A stretch of DNA of 64,000 nucleotides from UBA12545 sp051024685 (GTDB taxonomy: Bacteria; Bacillota; DSM-521; Neomoorellales; Neomoorellaceae), in assembly GCA_051024685.1 (NCBI GenBank), contig JAZHPA010000001.1:108643-172642 (forward strand), in the 5' to 3' direction. Positions 16,986 to 26,053 of this stretch are shown piece after piece. The notes beneath the pieces were generated by a model. The model was not told where the DNA came from. It ran no database searches and saw only the letters and a list, made by a program, of their open reading frames with translations. How positions within the stretch are numbered: position 1 is the first letter of the stretch; each line of letters opens with the position of its first letter. Both the position numbers and the translations under genes were made by a program.

Positions 16986-18038
16986 CTACCAGTCGAAACC
17001 GATGACCACTTTACGGTTGCTGGCCTTCCCGGCTACCCTTTCAAAGGCATCCTTAATGGATTCCAATCGGTAAATACCTTCGATGAGACTCTTAACCTCC
17101 ACACGCCCGGCGGCGATAAGCTCCATGGAACGGCGGAATTGATGGTAGTTAGAGCCTGTAGTGGCGGTAACCTTCAACTGTTTATAGTGGATGAGGTTAG
17201 TGTTCAAAGGCACCGTTTCCTGGCCGCGGGGCAGGCCCCCGAAGAGGTTTATGCGTCCGAAAACCCCCGCCAGCTCCAGGGCCTGCTGCTGCACCGCCGG
17301 CACCGAGCAGGCGGTTATAACTACATCCGCTCCCTTCCCGCCGGTTTCTTTAAATATGACCGATTTCAGGTCTTCCTTAGAGGGGTTCACCAATACATCG
17401 GCCCCGAATCGTGCGCCGTCCTGTAGACGTTCTTCCACCGTCTCGCTTAAGATCACCTTTGCTGCGCCCTTAAGTTTGGCCATCTGAACGTGGAGCAGGC
17501 CTATGGGTCCCGCACCTATTACTACCACCACGTCGGCCGCGCGTATATCTACGGCTTCTACCCCGTTATACACGCAGGATAAGGGCTCAACCAACACGGC
17601 TTCCTCGAAGGATACGCCGTCCGGTATGCCCACTATATTGCCCCGAAGGACGGCCGGGGCGGTAATCTTCATGTATTCTTGGAAGCCGCCATCCAGGCTG
17701 ATTCCGAAGGCCTGGTAGTCGGGGCAGAGCTGGTTCCAACCCCGCAAGCATACTTCGCACTGTCCGCACCCTATATTTGGGGCGACAGCCACCCTCATTC
17801 CCGGGGCCAGGCCCGTGACCTCGCTGCCTACCTCGGCTATCTCGCCCACAACCTCGTGACCCAGGACCCGCTCGGTTCCCGGAGGTATCTTAAAGTGACC
17901 GTGATTGTAGATGCGGATATCGGTACCGCAGATGGAGCAATATTTTACCCGCAGAAGGACTTCGTAGGGGCCTATTTGGGGGACGGGGCCCTCCACCACC
18001 TCCATATCCCTTATTCCCCGGTAAACTGCCTTTTTCAC
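16986..18038 (-). CDS. zinc-dependent medium-chain polyol/alcohol dehydrogenase
   Basis: A 350-residue MDR enzyme of the sorbitol/threonine dehydrogenase type. The catalytic zinc site is visible in CSICGTD (Cys about residue 37) and GHEVVGE (His-Glu about 62-63). The structural zinc loop has four cysteines in GCGQCEVCLRGWNQLC (about 93-108). The Rossmann motif is VVVIGAGPIGLLHVQMAK. It probably oxidises a polyol or secondary sugar alcohol with NAD. The start is GTG, overlapping the end of the upstream 2-hydroxyacid dehydrogenase gene by 4 bp, so the two form an operon. Confidence 0.9.
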   Translation of the reverse strand: MKKAVYRGIRDMEVVEGPVPQIGPYEVLLRVKYCSICGTDIRIYNHGHFKIPPGTERVLGHEVVGEIAEVGSEVTGLAPGMRVAVAPNIGCGQCEVCLRGWNQLCPDYQAFGISLDGGFQEYMKITAPAVLRGNIVGIPDGVSFEEAVLVEPLSCVYNGVEAVDIRAADVVVVIGAGPIGLLHVQMAKLKGAAKVILSETVEERLQDGARFGADVLVNPSKEDLKSVIFKETGGKGADVVITACSVPAVQQQALELAGVFGRINLFGGLPRGQETVPLNTNLIHYKQLKVTATTGSNYHQFRRSMELIAAGRVEVKSLIEGIYRLESIKDAFERVAGKASNRKVVIGFDW

Positions 18039-19036
18039 CGGCTCGCACTCCCTCCGTTCGCTTCTCCTTCAGGACTCCTGTAGCAGGATACTACATTCTT
18101 CGGTCTTCTTCCTTCTAAAACGCTAATCACGTTTTCCGCCGCCTCCAGACCCATACGCATTACCGCCTCTTCCGTATAAGCACCTATATGGGGTGTCAAC
18201 ACCGTAGTTTCAAGGTCCAGCAGTTCCCGGCCCTGGAGGGGTTCCTCGGCATACACATCTAGCGCCGCAGCCCTTATCCACCCCTCCCGCAGGGCCCTGG
18301 CGAGGGCCTTTTCTTCTACGATTCCGCCCCGGGAGGTATTTATGAGGACGGCATTGGGTTTCATGAGCCTGAGTTCAGCCTCACCTATGAGGTTCCTGGT
18401 TTCCGGTACGAGGGGAAGGTGGACGGAGATGTAGTCAGCCTCCCGAAGGATCTGCTCCAATCCGACATATTCTCCCCTTACCTCTGCCGCCAAGGAGGGA
18501 TCCGGGCAAACGTCGTAGAGCAACAGCTTGGTACTAAATCCCAGGAGCCTCCTCGCCACCGCCCGGCCAATCCGACCCGTCCCCAGGATGCCGACGGTCT
18601 TTCCGAACAAGGACATGCCCATGAACTTTTTCCACTGGCCCTGCCTCATGGAAGCATCCGCCTGGGGGATACGCCGGGCGGCGGCCAGCATCAGCCCCAC
18701 CGCCAGGTCCGCCACGGCCTCCGTATTGACGTCGGGGGTGTTCGTCACGATTATGCCCTTCTCGGCTGCGGCTTCAAGATCAATATTGTCTACCCCCACG
18801 CCGTATTTCGAAATGACCCGCAGTCGGGGAGCGTTCTCGATTACCTTCCTTGGTACTTTATCTATACCGACAATAAGGGCATCCGCGTCTCTAACGAGCT
18901 CCAGAAGCTCATCGACCTCAAGGGGTCGTTCCAGCTGATTGCGCACGATGCTATAGCCCCTCTCCTCCAGCACCTTAAGGGGTAAGGGAGAGGTAGCCGC
19001 AAAGGATCTCGGCGTTACGACTACTTTAATGGTCAT
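18035..19036 (-). CDS. D-isomer-specific 2-hydroxyacid dehydrogenase (SerA/hydroxypyruvate-reductase type)
   Basis: About 333 residues after choosing the ATG at 19036, which has GGGAGG upstream; an upstream extension to 19189 would run through moaD and is rejected. Family features are GVGVDNIDLEAAAEKGI, the NAD-binding motif TVGILGTGRIGRAVARRLL, NTSRGGIVEEKAL, and the catalytic Arg/Glu/His set ending in TPHIGAYTEEA. No ACT or regulatory domain is present, so a short SerA-like or glyoxylate/hydroxypyruvate/2-keto-aldonate reductase is more likely than biosynthetic phosphoglycerate dehydrogenase. It lies between moaD and the polyol dehydrogenase, so it may act on an acid produced by the AOR. 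Confidence 0.88.
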   Translation of the reverse strand: MTIKVVVTPRSFAATSPLPLKVLEERGYSIVRNQLERPLEVDELLELVRDADALIVGIDKVPRKVIENAPRLRVISKYGVGVDNIDLEAAAEKGIIVTNTPDVNTEAVADLAVGLMLAAARRIPQADASMRQGQWKKFMGMSLFGKTVGILGTGRIGRAVARRLLGFSTKLLLYDVCPDPSLAAEVRGEYVGLEQILREADYISVHLPLVPETRNLIGEAELRLMKPNAVLINTSRGGIVEEKALARALREGWIRAAALDVYAEEPLQGRELLDLETTVLTPHIGAYTEEAVMRMGLEAAENVISVLEGRRPKNVVSCYRSPEGEANGGSASR

Positions 19037-19040
19037 CCTC

Positions 19041-19295
19041 TTAACCTCCCGCGAGCATGGGTAGGACCGTAAGTTGGCAGTCCTGGTCGAGCGTACAGGC
19101 GTCCCAATCCTCCGGCGGTACCCCCCGGCCGTCCAATAACACGGCCCAGGCTGCCGGGTCAACATGAAAGCCACACTCGTTGGCCGCAACCTCCAGTATC
19201 TCCTTTACCGTAGCCGGCGCCGCTACTTCAAGGACAGTGGCCGTACGGCCGGCAAAGCTGGCCGCCGGGCCCAGAAAGGTAACGGTAACCCTCAT
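19041..19295 (-). CDS. MoaD/ThiS-family sulfur carrier protein linked to AOR
   Basis: A small beta-grasp protein of about 84 residues starting MRVTVTFLGPAASFAGRTA and ending in the diglycine VLPMLAGG, the C-terminus that is adenylated and thiocarboxylated in molybdopterin synthesis. The ATG at 19295 has GGAGG upstream. It begins 35 bp after the AOR gene. Dedicated MoaD-like carriers beside AOR genes are a recurrent arrangement, suggesting supply of sulfur for the tungsten pyranopterin of that enzyme. No moaE or other cofactor gene is in the window. Confidence 0.85.
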   Translation of the reverse strand: MRVTVTFLGPAASFAGRTATVLEVAAPATVKEILEVAANECGFHVDPAAWAVLLDGRGVPPEDWDACTLDQDCQLTVLPMLAGG

Positions 19296-19330
19296 ATACC
19301 CTTCCTCCACAGGTGCGGGCACTCGCAACT

Positions 19331-21199
19331 TTATTTAACACTGGCGGCGACCGTGCCGGTTCCATCGGATTGGACCACGGAGTCCAACGCCAGTTGCTTC
19401 AAACACTCGCGAGTAGGTATCCCGTCCCTGTCCCAGCCCCGGGCTGCATAATACTCGTCTAACATCTCGTCGTACATCTCTCTAGTCAGTACCTTCCCCT
19501 TAGCCGGCCCCTCCGGCAAGGGCTCCTTCATAATACGGTCAGGCAGGTAATCGTCCTTACGGGTAATACCTTCCCGCGCTAGGATAAGCCGTTCCAGGGT
19601 ATATATCCTCTCTCCGATTTCCATGAGCTGGGGTGTAAGATCCACCCCGGTGACCATCTCCAAAACCGTCCCGCTCGGCCTGTCGCTAAAGCCCATAGAT
19701 GACCGCGCCACGGTGCAGATCCCCAGGGAGTCTACATACGCCCTGGTGTCCTGGATACGCTTAACGAGAAGCCCCTTTCCCTTAACAGCAAACCTGTCGT
19801 ACTCGCCGGTAAGGAGTTCGTCCCGGATGGTCCATCCGCCTACATTGTGGCACGCACCGCGGCTCGAGGTTCCGTAAGACAACCCTATTCCGAAAAAGCC
19901 CCGCGGCTCGTAGGCCGCAAAGGGCATCCATTTGCAGTGCATCATGTAAGGCACCGTTTCCGGGTATTTGGCCGCCAAGTATTTGAACCCCCTGGCCAGC
20001 TCGGCACCAAAGCCCCGCATCTCCCCCATATCCCGGAGCATCTCCACCATGGCCTTCCCGTCGCCGAAGGGGAGCTTCCTCCCTATCAACTCCCGGCTAA
20101 ACAGGCCCAGTTCATAGCATTCCATGGCGTAGGCAATAAGGGTTCCTGCGGACATGCTGTCCAGGCCGTACTCATCACAAAGTTGATTGGCCGCAATAAT
20201 GGCCGCAAAATCGGCCACGCCGCACTGGGCACCCAGGCTGCCTATGCTTTCGTACTCCGGGTCGGACTTGAAACCCTTAAAGGGCCCCTCTTTAACCTCG
20301 CATATCTGGGCGCACCCGATGGGGCAAGAATAACAAGCTTTGTTCTTCACCTTATAATGCCTTTCCATGTATTCGGCCTTGATGGTCTCAATACCATCGA
20401 ATACACTGGTACGGAAATTGTAGCTGGGATAACATCCCAGTTCGTTGAGGACGCCCGTGTACTGGGGCGTACCGAAGCGAGTATGCACAGGCCTGCTGTC
20501 CCGCGCCTTGCGCATGGCATCGCGGCTGAACTCCGCCAGGGCTTCCGGGCGGTGAAGGGGTATCTTCCCCCGTCCCAGTACCGCCACGGCCTTTAAGTTC
20601 TTGCTCGCCATGACCCGGCCAGCGCCGCCCCGGCCGGCGCTCCGGCCGTCCACCATGATACAGGCGATGTCCGCCCCGCGCACCGCCGCCCTGCCAGCGA
20701 TCATTACCGAGACTCTTTTCTCTCCTGTGGTGTCCTTTATGATTTCCGTGCCCCGGCCGGTTTCTTCCTCCCAGAAGGCTTCGGCCGAATGGAACTCCAC
20801 CTGGCCGTCCCGGATGTAAAGGAAGGTGGGCCTCTTAGCCCGGCCCTCAATGATGAGTCCGTCAAACCCCGAAAATTTGAGATGGGGCCCGAAATTTCCT
20901 CCGGAGTTAGAACAGAGGTACAGTCCTGTCTGGGGGGACTTGGTGGCCAGGTTAAACTTGGTGGTAGAAGGTAGCCTTACCCCGGTTAACGGTCCGGTGA
21001 AAAAGAATATCTTATTCTCCGGGGCAAGGGGATCGATGCCGGCACTTATCTCGTTGTAGTAATAGAAGGCCGCCAGGCCTCGACCACCCAAGAACTGCTC
21101 GTACACCCGAGGAGAAATCTCTTCCGTTGTTACCTTTTCCTCCGTAAGGTTTACCCGCAAGACTCTTCCCAGGTATCCGCCTTTAAACAACATCCTCAC
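19331..21199 (-). CDS. tungsten-type aldehyde:ferredoxin oxidoreductase
   Basis: A full-length 622-residue AOR-family protein. It oxidises an aldehyde to a carboxylate with ferredoxin using a bis-pyranopterin tungsten site and one [4Fe-4S] cluster. Visible features are the N-terminal YLGRVLRVNLTEEKV and FLGGRGLAAFYYYNEI, then GRSAGRGGAGRVMASKNLKA, and the cluster cysteines in KACYSCPIGCAQIC (C-x2-C-x3-C, about residue 292). The distal Cys lies in DSLGICTVARSS, and the pterin-contact region carries MFSDRP-like GFSDRPSG. Island context suggests a sugar-derived aldehyde as substrate. The start may be GTG at 21199 or ATG at 21193. Confidence 0.93.
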   Translation of the reverse strand: MRMLFKGGYLGRVLRVNLTEEKVTTEEISPRVYEQFLGGRGLAAFYYYNEISAGIDPLAPENKIFFFTGPLTGVRLPSTTKFNLATKSPQTGLYLCSNSGGNFGPHLKFSGFDGLIIEGRAKRPTFLYIRDGQVEFHSAEAFWEEETGRGTEIIKDTTGEKRVSVMIAGRAAVRGADIACIMVDGRSAGRGGAGRVMASKNLKAVAVLGRGKIPLHRPEALAEFSRDAMRKARDSRPVHTRFGTPQYTGVLNELGCYPSYNFRTSVFDGIETIKAEYMERHYKVKNKACYSCPIGCAQICEVKEGPFKGFKSDPEYESIGSLGAQCGVADFAAIIAANQLCDEYGLDSMSAGTLIAYAMECYELGLFSRELIGRKLPFGDGKAMVEMLRDMGEMRGFGAELARGFKYLAAKYPETVPYMMHCKWMPFAAYEPRGFFGIGLSYGTSSRGACHNVGGWTIRDELLTGEYDRFAVKGKGLLVKRIQDTRAYVDSLGICTVARSSMGFSDRPSGTVLEMVTGVDLTPQLMEIGERIYTLERLILAREGITRKDDYLPDRIMKEPLPEGPAKGKVLTREMYDEMLDEYYAARGWDRDGIPTRECLKQLALDSVVQSDGTGTVAASVK

Positions 21200-21359
21200 C
21201 CCATCTGCTCATAGTCTCCAGGTTCCCCTCCCAGCCCTATTGCTAGCACGTAATGTTATCCTTACAGGCGCAGAAGGTAAAACCCCTCCCGTGTCTCGTA
21301 GCCCCCCCACCTCACGCGAACCCCGCGCAACTCATCTAAAGTCTGTCACAACCATTCCC

Positions 21360-22379
21360 TTACAAATGAACCACTTCTCCCGTCACCAGTGAACGGTTGG
21401 CCGCGCGAACTACCTTAAGGGCTCTAGTACCATCCTCGACGGTGGTACGGGGTTTGGCTCCCTTTGAGAGGCATTCAATGAGATGCCGGTCCTCCCGGAT
21501 GTACGCCTCCCTAAATAGGCTGCGCCAGCTCTGGACCAAGGACCTGCTGGCACCTTTCCCCTTACTGCATACCGTAACGCCGTGCTCCGCTATGTCACCG
21601 ATAAAGAGGACGCCCTTGGTACCTTGTATTTCAACCCGTGCATCGTACCCGTACTCACTGGGGCACGCTCCCTCTACCGTTCCCATACAGCCGTTCTTCA
21701 GTTCAAACATGACCAGGGCGTGATCGTAGAAATCGGGAAACTCTTCCCGAAGGTCCTCACAGCGCATATTCTTGCCCCGGGCATAAACCCAGCTGTACTC
21801 GGAGCCCATCAGCCAGTAAACAGTATCGAAATCGTGGCTGTTGACTTCTCCTAAAACACCGTTGCTCTTCTTAACATCCCAAGCCCAGCGGGGCGGGAGG
21901 CTCGGCCCTTTACCCACCGACCGTATGATAAGAGGGTCGCCGATCTCGCCGTTCTCAAGTAATTCCTTGGCCCGCATGAAACTCGCGTCGTAACGCCTCA
22001 TAAACCCCATGACGAAAACTACGCCGTTTTCTTCCACTGCCCGGCGCATGTCCTCGGCCTCTTCTAGCGTAAGGGTAAGGGGTTTTTCACACAGGATGGC
22101 CTTCTTGCCCTTTGCTGCTGCCACAACCAGATCCCGGTGGGCGAAGGTCGGCGCAGCCACCACCACTGCGTCGATGGCGGGATCGCCCAGTACTTTCTCC
22201 AGGTCGGTATACCCCTTGACTCCTAACTCGCCGGCCGCCGCTTCCACTCGTTCCTTCTCCACATCATAAATGGCAACAAGCTTGGCCATGGGCACGGATT
22301 CTACGAAATTGCGCGCGTGGACCATCCCCGCTCTTCCGATTCCCAGAACAGCTACGCCGCATGCTTCAATACTCAGCAC
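21360..22379 (-). CDS. Gfo/Idh/MocA-family oxidoreductase
   Basis: A 339-residue NAD(P)-dependent sugar or cyclitol dehydrogenase. The Rossmann start is GVAVLGIGRAGMVHARNFVE. The family motif ILCEKPLTLTLEEAE provides the EKP Lys near residue 95. The C-terminal sheet domain contains VNSHDFDTVYWLMG with the catalytic His-Asp region. The closest functional analogues are inositol 2-dehydrogenase-like enzymes, but the substrate is not determinable. The GTG start follows GGGAGGGAG. It stands between the AOR operon and the sugar isomerase gene in the island. Confidence 0.9.
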   Translation of the reverse strand: MLSIEACGVAVLGIGRAGMVHARNFVESVPMAKLVAIYDVEKERVEAAAGELGVKGYTDLEKVLGDPAIDAVVVAAPTFAHRDLVVAAAKGKKAILCEKPLTLTLEEAEDMRRAVEENGVVFVMGFMRRYDASFMRAKELLENGEIGDPLIIRSVGKGPSLPPRWAWDVKKSNGVLGEVNSHDFDTVYWLMGSEYSWVYARGKNMRCEDLREEFPDFYDHALVMFELKNGCMGTVEGACPSEYGYDARVEIQGTKGVLFIGDIAEHGVTVCSKGKGASRSLVQSWRSLFREAYIREDRHLIECLSKGAKPRTTVEDGTRALKVVRAANRSLVTGEVVHL

Positions 22380-22422
22380 TACGCTCCCTCCCGCAGTCTA
22401 AATATGGTTCTTAGGTTCATAT

Positions 22423-22492
22423 GGCTCTCTGACTAATTTGGAGGACTGGTGGGGAATTCTACGGGCCGCAGTCCAACCCTAAATGGAGAGCC
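22423..22492 (-). other. nested inverted repeats in the gap before the Gfo/Idh gene
   Basis: An outer stem GGCTCTC (22423-22429)/GAGAGCC (22486-22492) encloses an inner stem GGACTG (22443-22448)/CAGTCC (22469-22474), extendable by TTGG/CCAA across a bulge. It lies in the 164-bp gap between the sugar isomerase and the Gfo/Idh gene. It might be a leader structure or a weak attenuator; no known riboswitch signature is recognised. Confidence 0.3.
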
Positions 22493-22543
22493 CTTGAAAC
22501 CCGGAGATAAAATGGTATTCCGGTGGGTCAGGAGGTTCCTGTT

Positions 22544-23437
22544 TTACCCCCTGCTTTCGCCTCCCCTGAGTTCCCCTTCTATATCCTTAAGCCTTTCAAT
22601 GGATATCCTGGCATAATCGTCCCATAGATGCATAAACCGCTTCATGCGGGCCGCCATATAGGGGTCGGGGACAGGCGGTAAAGGCTCCAGGGATAACATC
22701 CCTTCGTACCCTATATCCAGTAAAGCCTGCAGGACAGCTTTGAAATCTATATGACCTTCCCCCACCGCCGTCCTATTGCTGTCGGCCACGTGGAGATTGA
22801 CAAGCACACCTTTCGCAGCCCTAATAGCCTGGGCTACATCTCTTTCCTCAATGTTCATATGGAAAACATCCAGGTGCAACTTTACCGCCGGGGACCCTAT
22901 CTCTTGGATCATCCGCAACCCCTGCTCGCAGGTATTCACCAGGAACGTTTCGTAACGGTTAATAGGCTCTATGGCGAGGACTACGCCCTGCTTTTCTGCG
23001 TAAAGGGCTGCTTCGCCCAGTGACTCCACGGCCAGCTTCCACTCTTTATCGTAAGCCTTGAGCCACTCTTCCTCGTCCCGGGGCTCACCTACCGGTAGGA
23101 CCTTACCTACGGCCGACGGCACCACTATTATTACGCCCGCTTCCAACCTCACCGCAAAATCGCAGCAGTCCTTAAGATATTGAACGGCTCTCCGGCGAAC
23201 CTCCTCTCTGGGGTTGCTTAAATCTCGCTCTTCGGTGGGCCAGGGATACATACCGGCAATACTCAGGACCTTAAGGCCGTATTTCTTGCACAGGGCTTCC
23301 ACCTCGTCAGTGTCATAGCGTGCAGGCTCTCCCATAAGTTCCACACCGTCGTAGCCATAGCGCTTAAGCCGCTGAAAGGTCGTCTCCAACGCCTCATCAC
23401 CGTATATCCAGTTGCTGATGCTGTACTTAAAACCCAT
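22544..23437 (-). CDS. sugar phosphate isomerase/epimerase (xylose-isomerase-like TIM barrel)
   Basis: About 297 residues starting MGFKYSISNWIYGDEALE; the ATG at 23437 is preferred over an upstream extension because of GGGAGG. The AP-endonuclease-2-type barrel has metal ligands in VVLAIEPINRYET (Glu), KLHLDVFHMNIEE (Asp, His), NLHVADSNR and LSLEPLP (Glu). This is typical of D-tagatose 3-epimerase, hydroxypyruvate isomerase and inosose isomerase/dehydratase relatives. Substrate is unresolved. It follows the ABC permease by 41 bp and is probably co-transcribed with the importer. Confidence 0.87.
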   Translation of the reverse strand: MGFKYSISNWIYGDEALETTFQRLKRYGYDGVELMGEPARYDTDEVEALCKKYGLKVLSIAGMYPWPTEERDLSNPREEVRRRAVQYLKDCCDFAVRLEAGVIIVVPSAVGKVLPVGEPRDEEEWLKAYDKEWKLAVESLGEAALYAEKQGVVLAIEPINRYETFLVNTCEQGLRMIQEIGSPAVKLHLDVFHMNIEERDVAQAIRAAKGVLVNLHVADSNRTAVGEGHIDFKAVLQALLDIGYEGMLSLEPLPPVPDPYMAARMKRFMHLWDDYARISIERLKDIEGELRGGESRG

Positions 23438-23478
23438 GATTCGGCCTCCCTTCGATAAGTTTAAATATCTTTTTCCTT

Positions 23479-24477
23479 TCACATACCCCAGCGCCGACGC
23501 CGCCACTGGTCAAAGACCACTACCGCCACTATGACCAAGCCCAATACCACTTGTTGCCAGAATGCCGAGATATTCAGGAGATCCAGCCCGTTGGCCAGGA
23601 CACCCATGGTAACAACGCCCAAGATAGTTCCTCCAATGCTGCCCTCACCGCCAAATAGGTTCGTGCCACCGATAACTACCGCAGCTATGGCAGAAAGCTC
23701 CAACCCCGTACCCATAAGGGCATTGGCGGAATTGAGCCGACCCACCATGAATATGCTGGCTATACCTGCACATAAGCCCGCAAAGCAGTAGACCAGAAGC
23801 TTGGTACGGACCAGGTTGATGCCCGAAACCCTGGCGGCCTCCTGATTACCCCCCATGGCTAGAACCGCCCTGCCGAAGGTGGTATGGGCCAGGAGAAACC
23901 AACCTATTGCGGCTACAATAGCTGCTCCGATGGCCGCCACCGGTATGCCTAAAATATCCCCGCTACCTAGCCAGGCGATTACAGAGGGGATCCCGGAAAT
24001 GGGCAGACCGTCTGTGACTATCAGGGCCAGACCTTTGTAAGCTGATAGGCCTCCCAGAGTCACGATAAAGTCGGGAACTCGACCTTTGGAGATAACGTAG
24101 CCGTTCAGAAACCCGGCCACCACCCCGGTCAGAAGGGCCAGGACCACGGCAGGTAACAAAGGTACGCCGTATTTCACCACGGCTACGGCCATCACGGAAC
24201 CGGCCAGGGCCATGACGGATCCGATAGAGAGGTCTATGCCTGCGGCTAAAATCACCAGCGTCTGACCAACGGCCAGTATAGCGTTTATAGAGCTTTGCCT
24301 GGCGATATTAAGGAAATTATTCACATCTAGAAAGCTAGGAGTTGCTAGACTCAGGTAGAGGATAAGGAGTATTAGTGCAAATCCTGCTGCACCTCTACCC
24401 AAGAGCTCGAGAACCGCCGCTCCTTTCCTTCTGACCCCGGTATCGGCCTCCGGGGCGACTGCCCTTACATCCTTCAT
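23479..24477 (-). CDS. ribose/sugar-type ABC transporter permease (RbsC family)
   Basis: A 332-residue inner-membrane permease with about eight to ten hydrophobic segments. Characteristic sequences are INAILAVGQTLVILAAGIDL (about residues 68-87), GRVPDFIVTLGG and AIAAVVIGGTNLFGGEGSIG, all typical of the BPD_transp_2 group serving ribose, xylose, galactose and autoinducer-2 importers. Its start overlaps the ATPase stop by 4 bp. It forms an importer with the ATPase and binding protein encoded just upstream. Confidence 0.93.
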   Translation of the reverse strand: MKDVRAVAPEADTGVRRKGAAVLELLGRGAAGFALILLILYLSLATPSFLDVNNFLNIARQSSINAILAVGQTLVILAAGIDLSIGSVMALAGSVMAVAVVKYGVPLLPAVVLALLTGVVAGFLNGYVISKGRVPDFIVTLGGLSAYKGLALIVTDGLPISGIPSVIAWLGSGDILGIPVAAIGAAIVAAIGWFLLAHTTFGRAVLAMGGNQEAARVSGINLVRTKLLVYCFAGLCAGIASIFMVGRLNSANALMGTGLELSAIAAVVIGGTNLFGGEGSIGGTILGVVTMGVLANGLDLLNISAFWQQVVLGLVIVAVVVFDQWRRRRWGM

Positions 24478-25970
24478 GCGACTGTACCTCCCATCGCTGC
24501 CGCCAGGATTTCCTCCTGGCTTACCGTCCTAGCTTCATACTCTCTGACTAATCTGCCCGTGCGCATCACTGCTATACGATCGCATATTCCCATCAGTTCC
24601 CCCATGTCCGAAGACACTACCACCACGGCCGCACCGCTTTTTTTCAGCTGGTTTATTAGGCGGTACACTTCAACCTTAGCGCCCACATCGATTCCTCTGG
24701 TAGGATCGTCCAGAAGGAAAATGCGCGCTTTGCTACAAAGCCACTTTCCTAGGACCACCTTTTGCTGGTTACCCCCGCTAAGGGTCCTCACTACCCGCGT
24801 TAATTGAGGCGGTTCTATCCTCAAACTTTTTACCAGATCCAAGGCGCTCTTAACTTCTCTATAACGGTTCATGAGTCCTATCCTGCTGTGCAATCTGAGG
24901 CTGGCCAGGGTAAGGTTAAACTTGATAGAATTCTGCAGAACAAGGCTGTTCTTACGGTCTTCGGTAACTAGTGCCATTCCGGCCCTAATGGCATCTTGGG
25001 GAGAACGTACCTTCAGTTCCGTCCCGTTTACCCATATCGTGCCTTTATCCGCCCGGCGCAGGCCAAAAACCGTTTCCAGAAGTTCCGTCCTGCCGGCACC
25101 CATTAGTCCTGCGATGCCCAACACCTCACCGTAGCGGACGGCAAAGGTTACATCCTTCACCCGGTTGCCGGCGGCCAAACCCTCGACCCTCAAAGCCTCT
25201 TCTCCCGGACATACTTCTTCTCGCGGATATTGTTCTTCCAAAGTTCTACCCACCATCATTTTGATGAGGGTCTGTTCATCCACTTCACTAACCGGCTTGG
25301 TAGCCACCAGTTTGCCGTCCCGCAATACAGAAACCATATCGCCAATCATGGGAACTTCTTCTAAGTGGTGGGTGATGTAGATAAAAGCCACTCCTTCTTT
25401 CTTCAAGGCGCGAACTATCGAGAACAGTTTCTCACGCGCATTGCTTGTCAAAGCGGAGGTGGGCTCATCCAGTATAATGAGGCGCGCATTTCTGGAGATA
25501 GCCCGGGCTATCTCAATAAGTTGCTGCTGCCCAAGCTCCAGATTTCGCACCTTGGTATCGGGGTCGATATCCACGCCCAGCCTTTCTAGAGCGGCGCGTG
25601 TCCGTTCCCTGGCAGCCTTCCAGTCTACTAGACGGCTATTACCCTTGCGAGGCAGCCCACCGAGACATATGTTTTCTACTACGGATAGCGTGGGTACAAG
25701 GGTGAGTTCCTGATAGACCATGCCTATACCTAACCTTAAAGCATCCCACGGGTGGTCCATTTCCGCCTTGCGCCCCTGGATAAGAATAACCCCTGTATCT
25801 GGCTTAACCACCCCAGCGAGAATCTTCATAAGGGTAGACTTGCCTGCACCATTCTCTCCCAGGAGCACGTGAACGGTTCCCTCGTCCACCGCAAGCGAAA
25901 CATTATCCACCGCCTGTGTTCCGAAAAACCGCTTGCTCACATTTCTTAGTTCAACAAGCGGAGGCGACAA
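24474..25970 (-). CDS. sugar ABC transporter ATP-binding protein (RbsA type, two ABC domains)
   Basis: A tandem ATPase of about 498 residues. The first domain has Walker A LLGENGAGKSTLM, signature ELGQQQLIEIARAIS and Walker B LIILDEPTSAL. The second has a degenerate Walker A (GIAGLMGAGRTELLE) and signature LSGGNQQKVVLGKWL, as is usual for RbsA/XylG/MglA. A TTG at 25970 with GGGAGG 7 nt upstream is the preferred start; the longer frame to 25994 also starts TTG but abuts a perfect hairpin and has no ribosome site. It lies between the binding-protein and permease genes. Confidence 0.93.
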   Translation of the reverse strand: MSPPLVELRNVSKRFFGTQAVDNVSLAVDEGTVHVLLGENGAGKSTLMKILAGVVKPDTGVILIQGRKAEMDHPWDALRLGIGMVYQELTLVPTLSVVENICLGGLPRKGNSRLVDWKAARERTRAALERLGVDIDPDTKVRNLELGQQQLIEIARAISRNARLIILDEPTSALTSNAREKLFSIVRALKKEGVAFIYITHHLEEVPMIGDMVSVLRDGKLVATKPVSEVDEQTLIKMMVGRTLEEQYPREEVCPGEEALRVEGLAAGNRVKDVTFAVRYGEVLGIAGLMGAGRTELLETVFGLRRADKGTIWVNGTELKVRSPQDAIRAGMALVTEDRKNSLVLQNSIKFNLTLASLRLHSRIGLMNRYREVKSALDLVKSLRIEPPQLTRVVRTLSGGNQQKVVLGKWLCSKARIFLLDDPTRGIDVGAKVEVYRLINQLKKSGAAVVVVSSDMGELMGICDRIAVMRTGRLVREYEARTVSQEEILAAAMGGTVA

Positions 25971-25994
25971 GTTCACCCCTCCCAGTCCTTTCAA

Positions 25995-26032
25995 GCCGAG
26001 GAGTAGGGGGGTACCCTTCCCTACTCCTCGGC
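25995..26032 (-). other. perfect 14-bp hairpin between binding-protein and ATPase genes
   Basis: Arms GCCGAGGAGTAGGG (25995-26008) and its exact complement (26019-26032) enclose a 10-nt loop in the 83-bp gap. No U-run follows on the minus strand. Such hairpins after the binding-protein gene of ABC operons typically protect that transcript's 3' end, giving more binding protein than membrane components. Confidence 0.7.
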
Positions 26033-26053
26033 CGGTGTTATATCCTGCCGCAG

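Noticed and set aside
18035..19189. Longer start for the 2-hydroxyacid dehydrogenase
   Set aside because: The extra N-terminal residues would be read through the moaD gene, do not resemble the family, and lack a ribosome site; the ATG at 19036 has GGGAGG.
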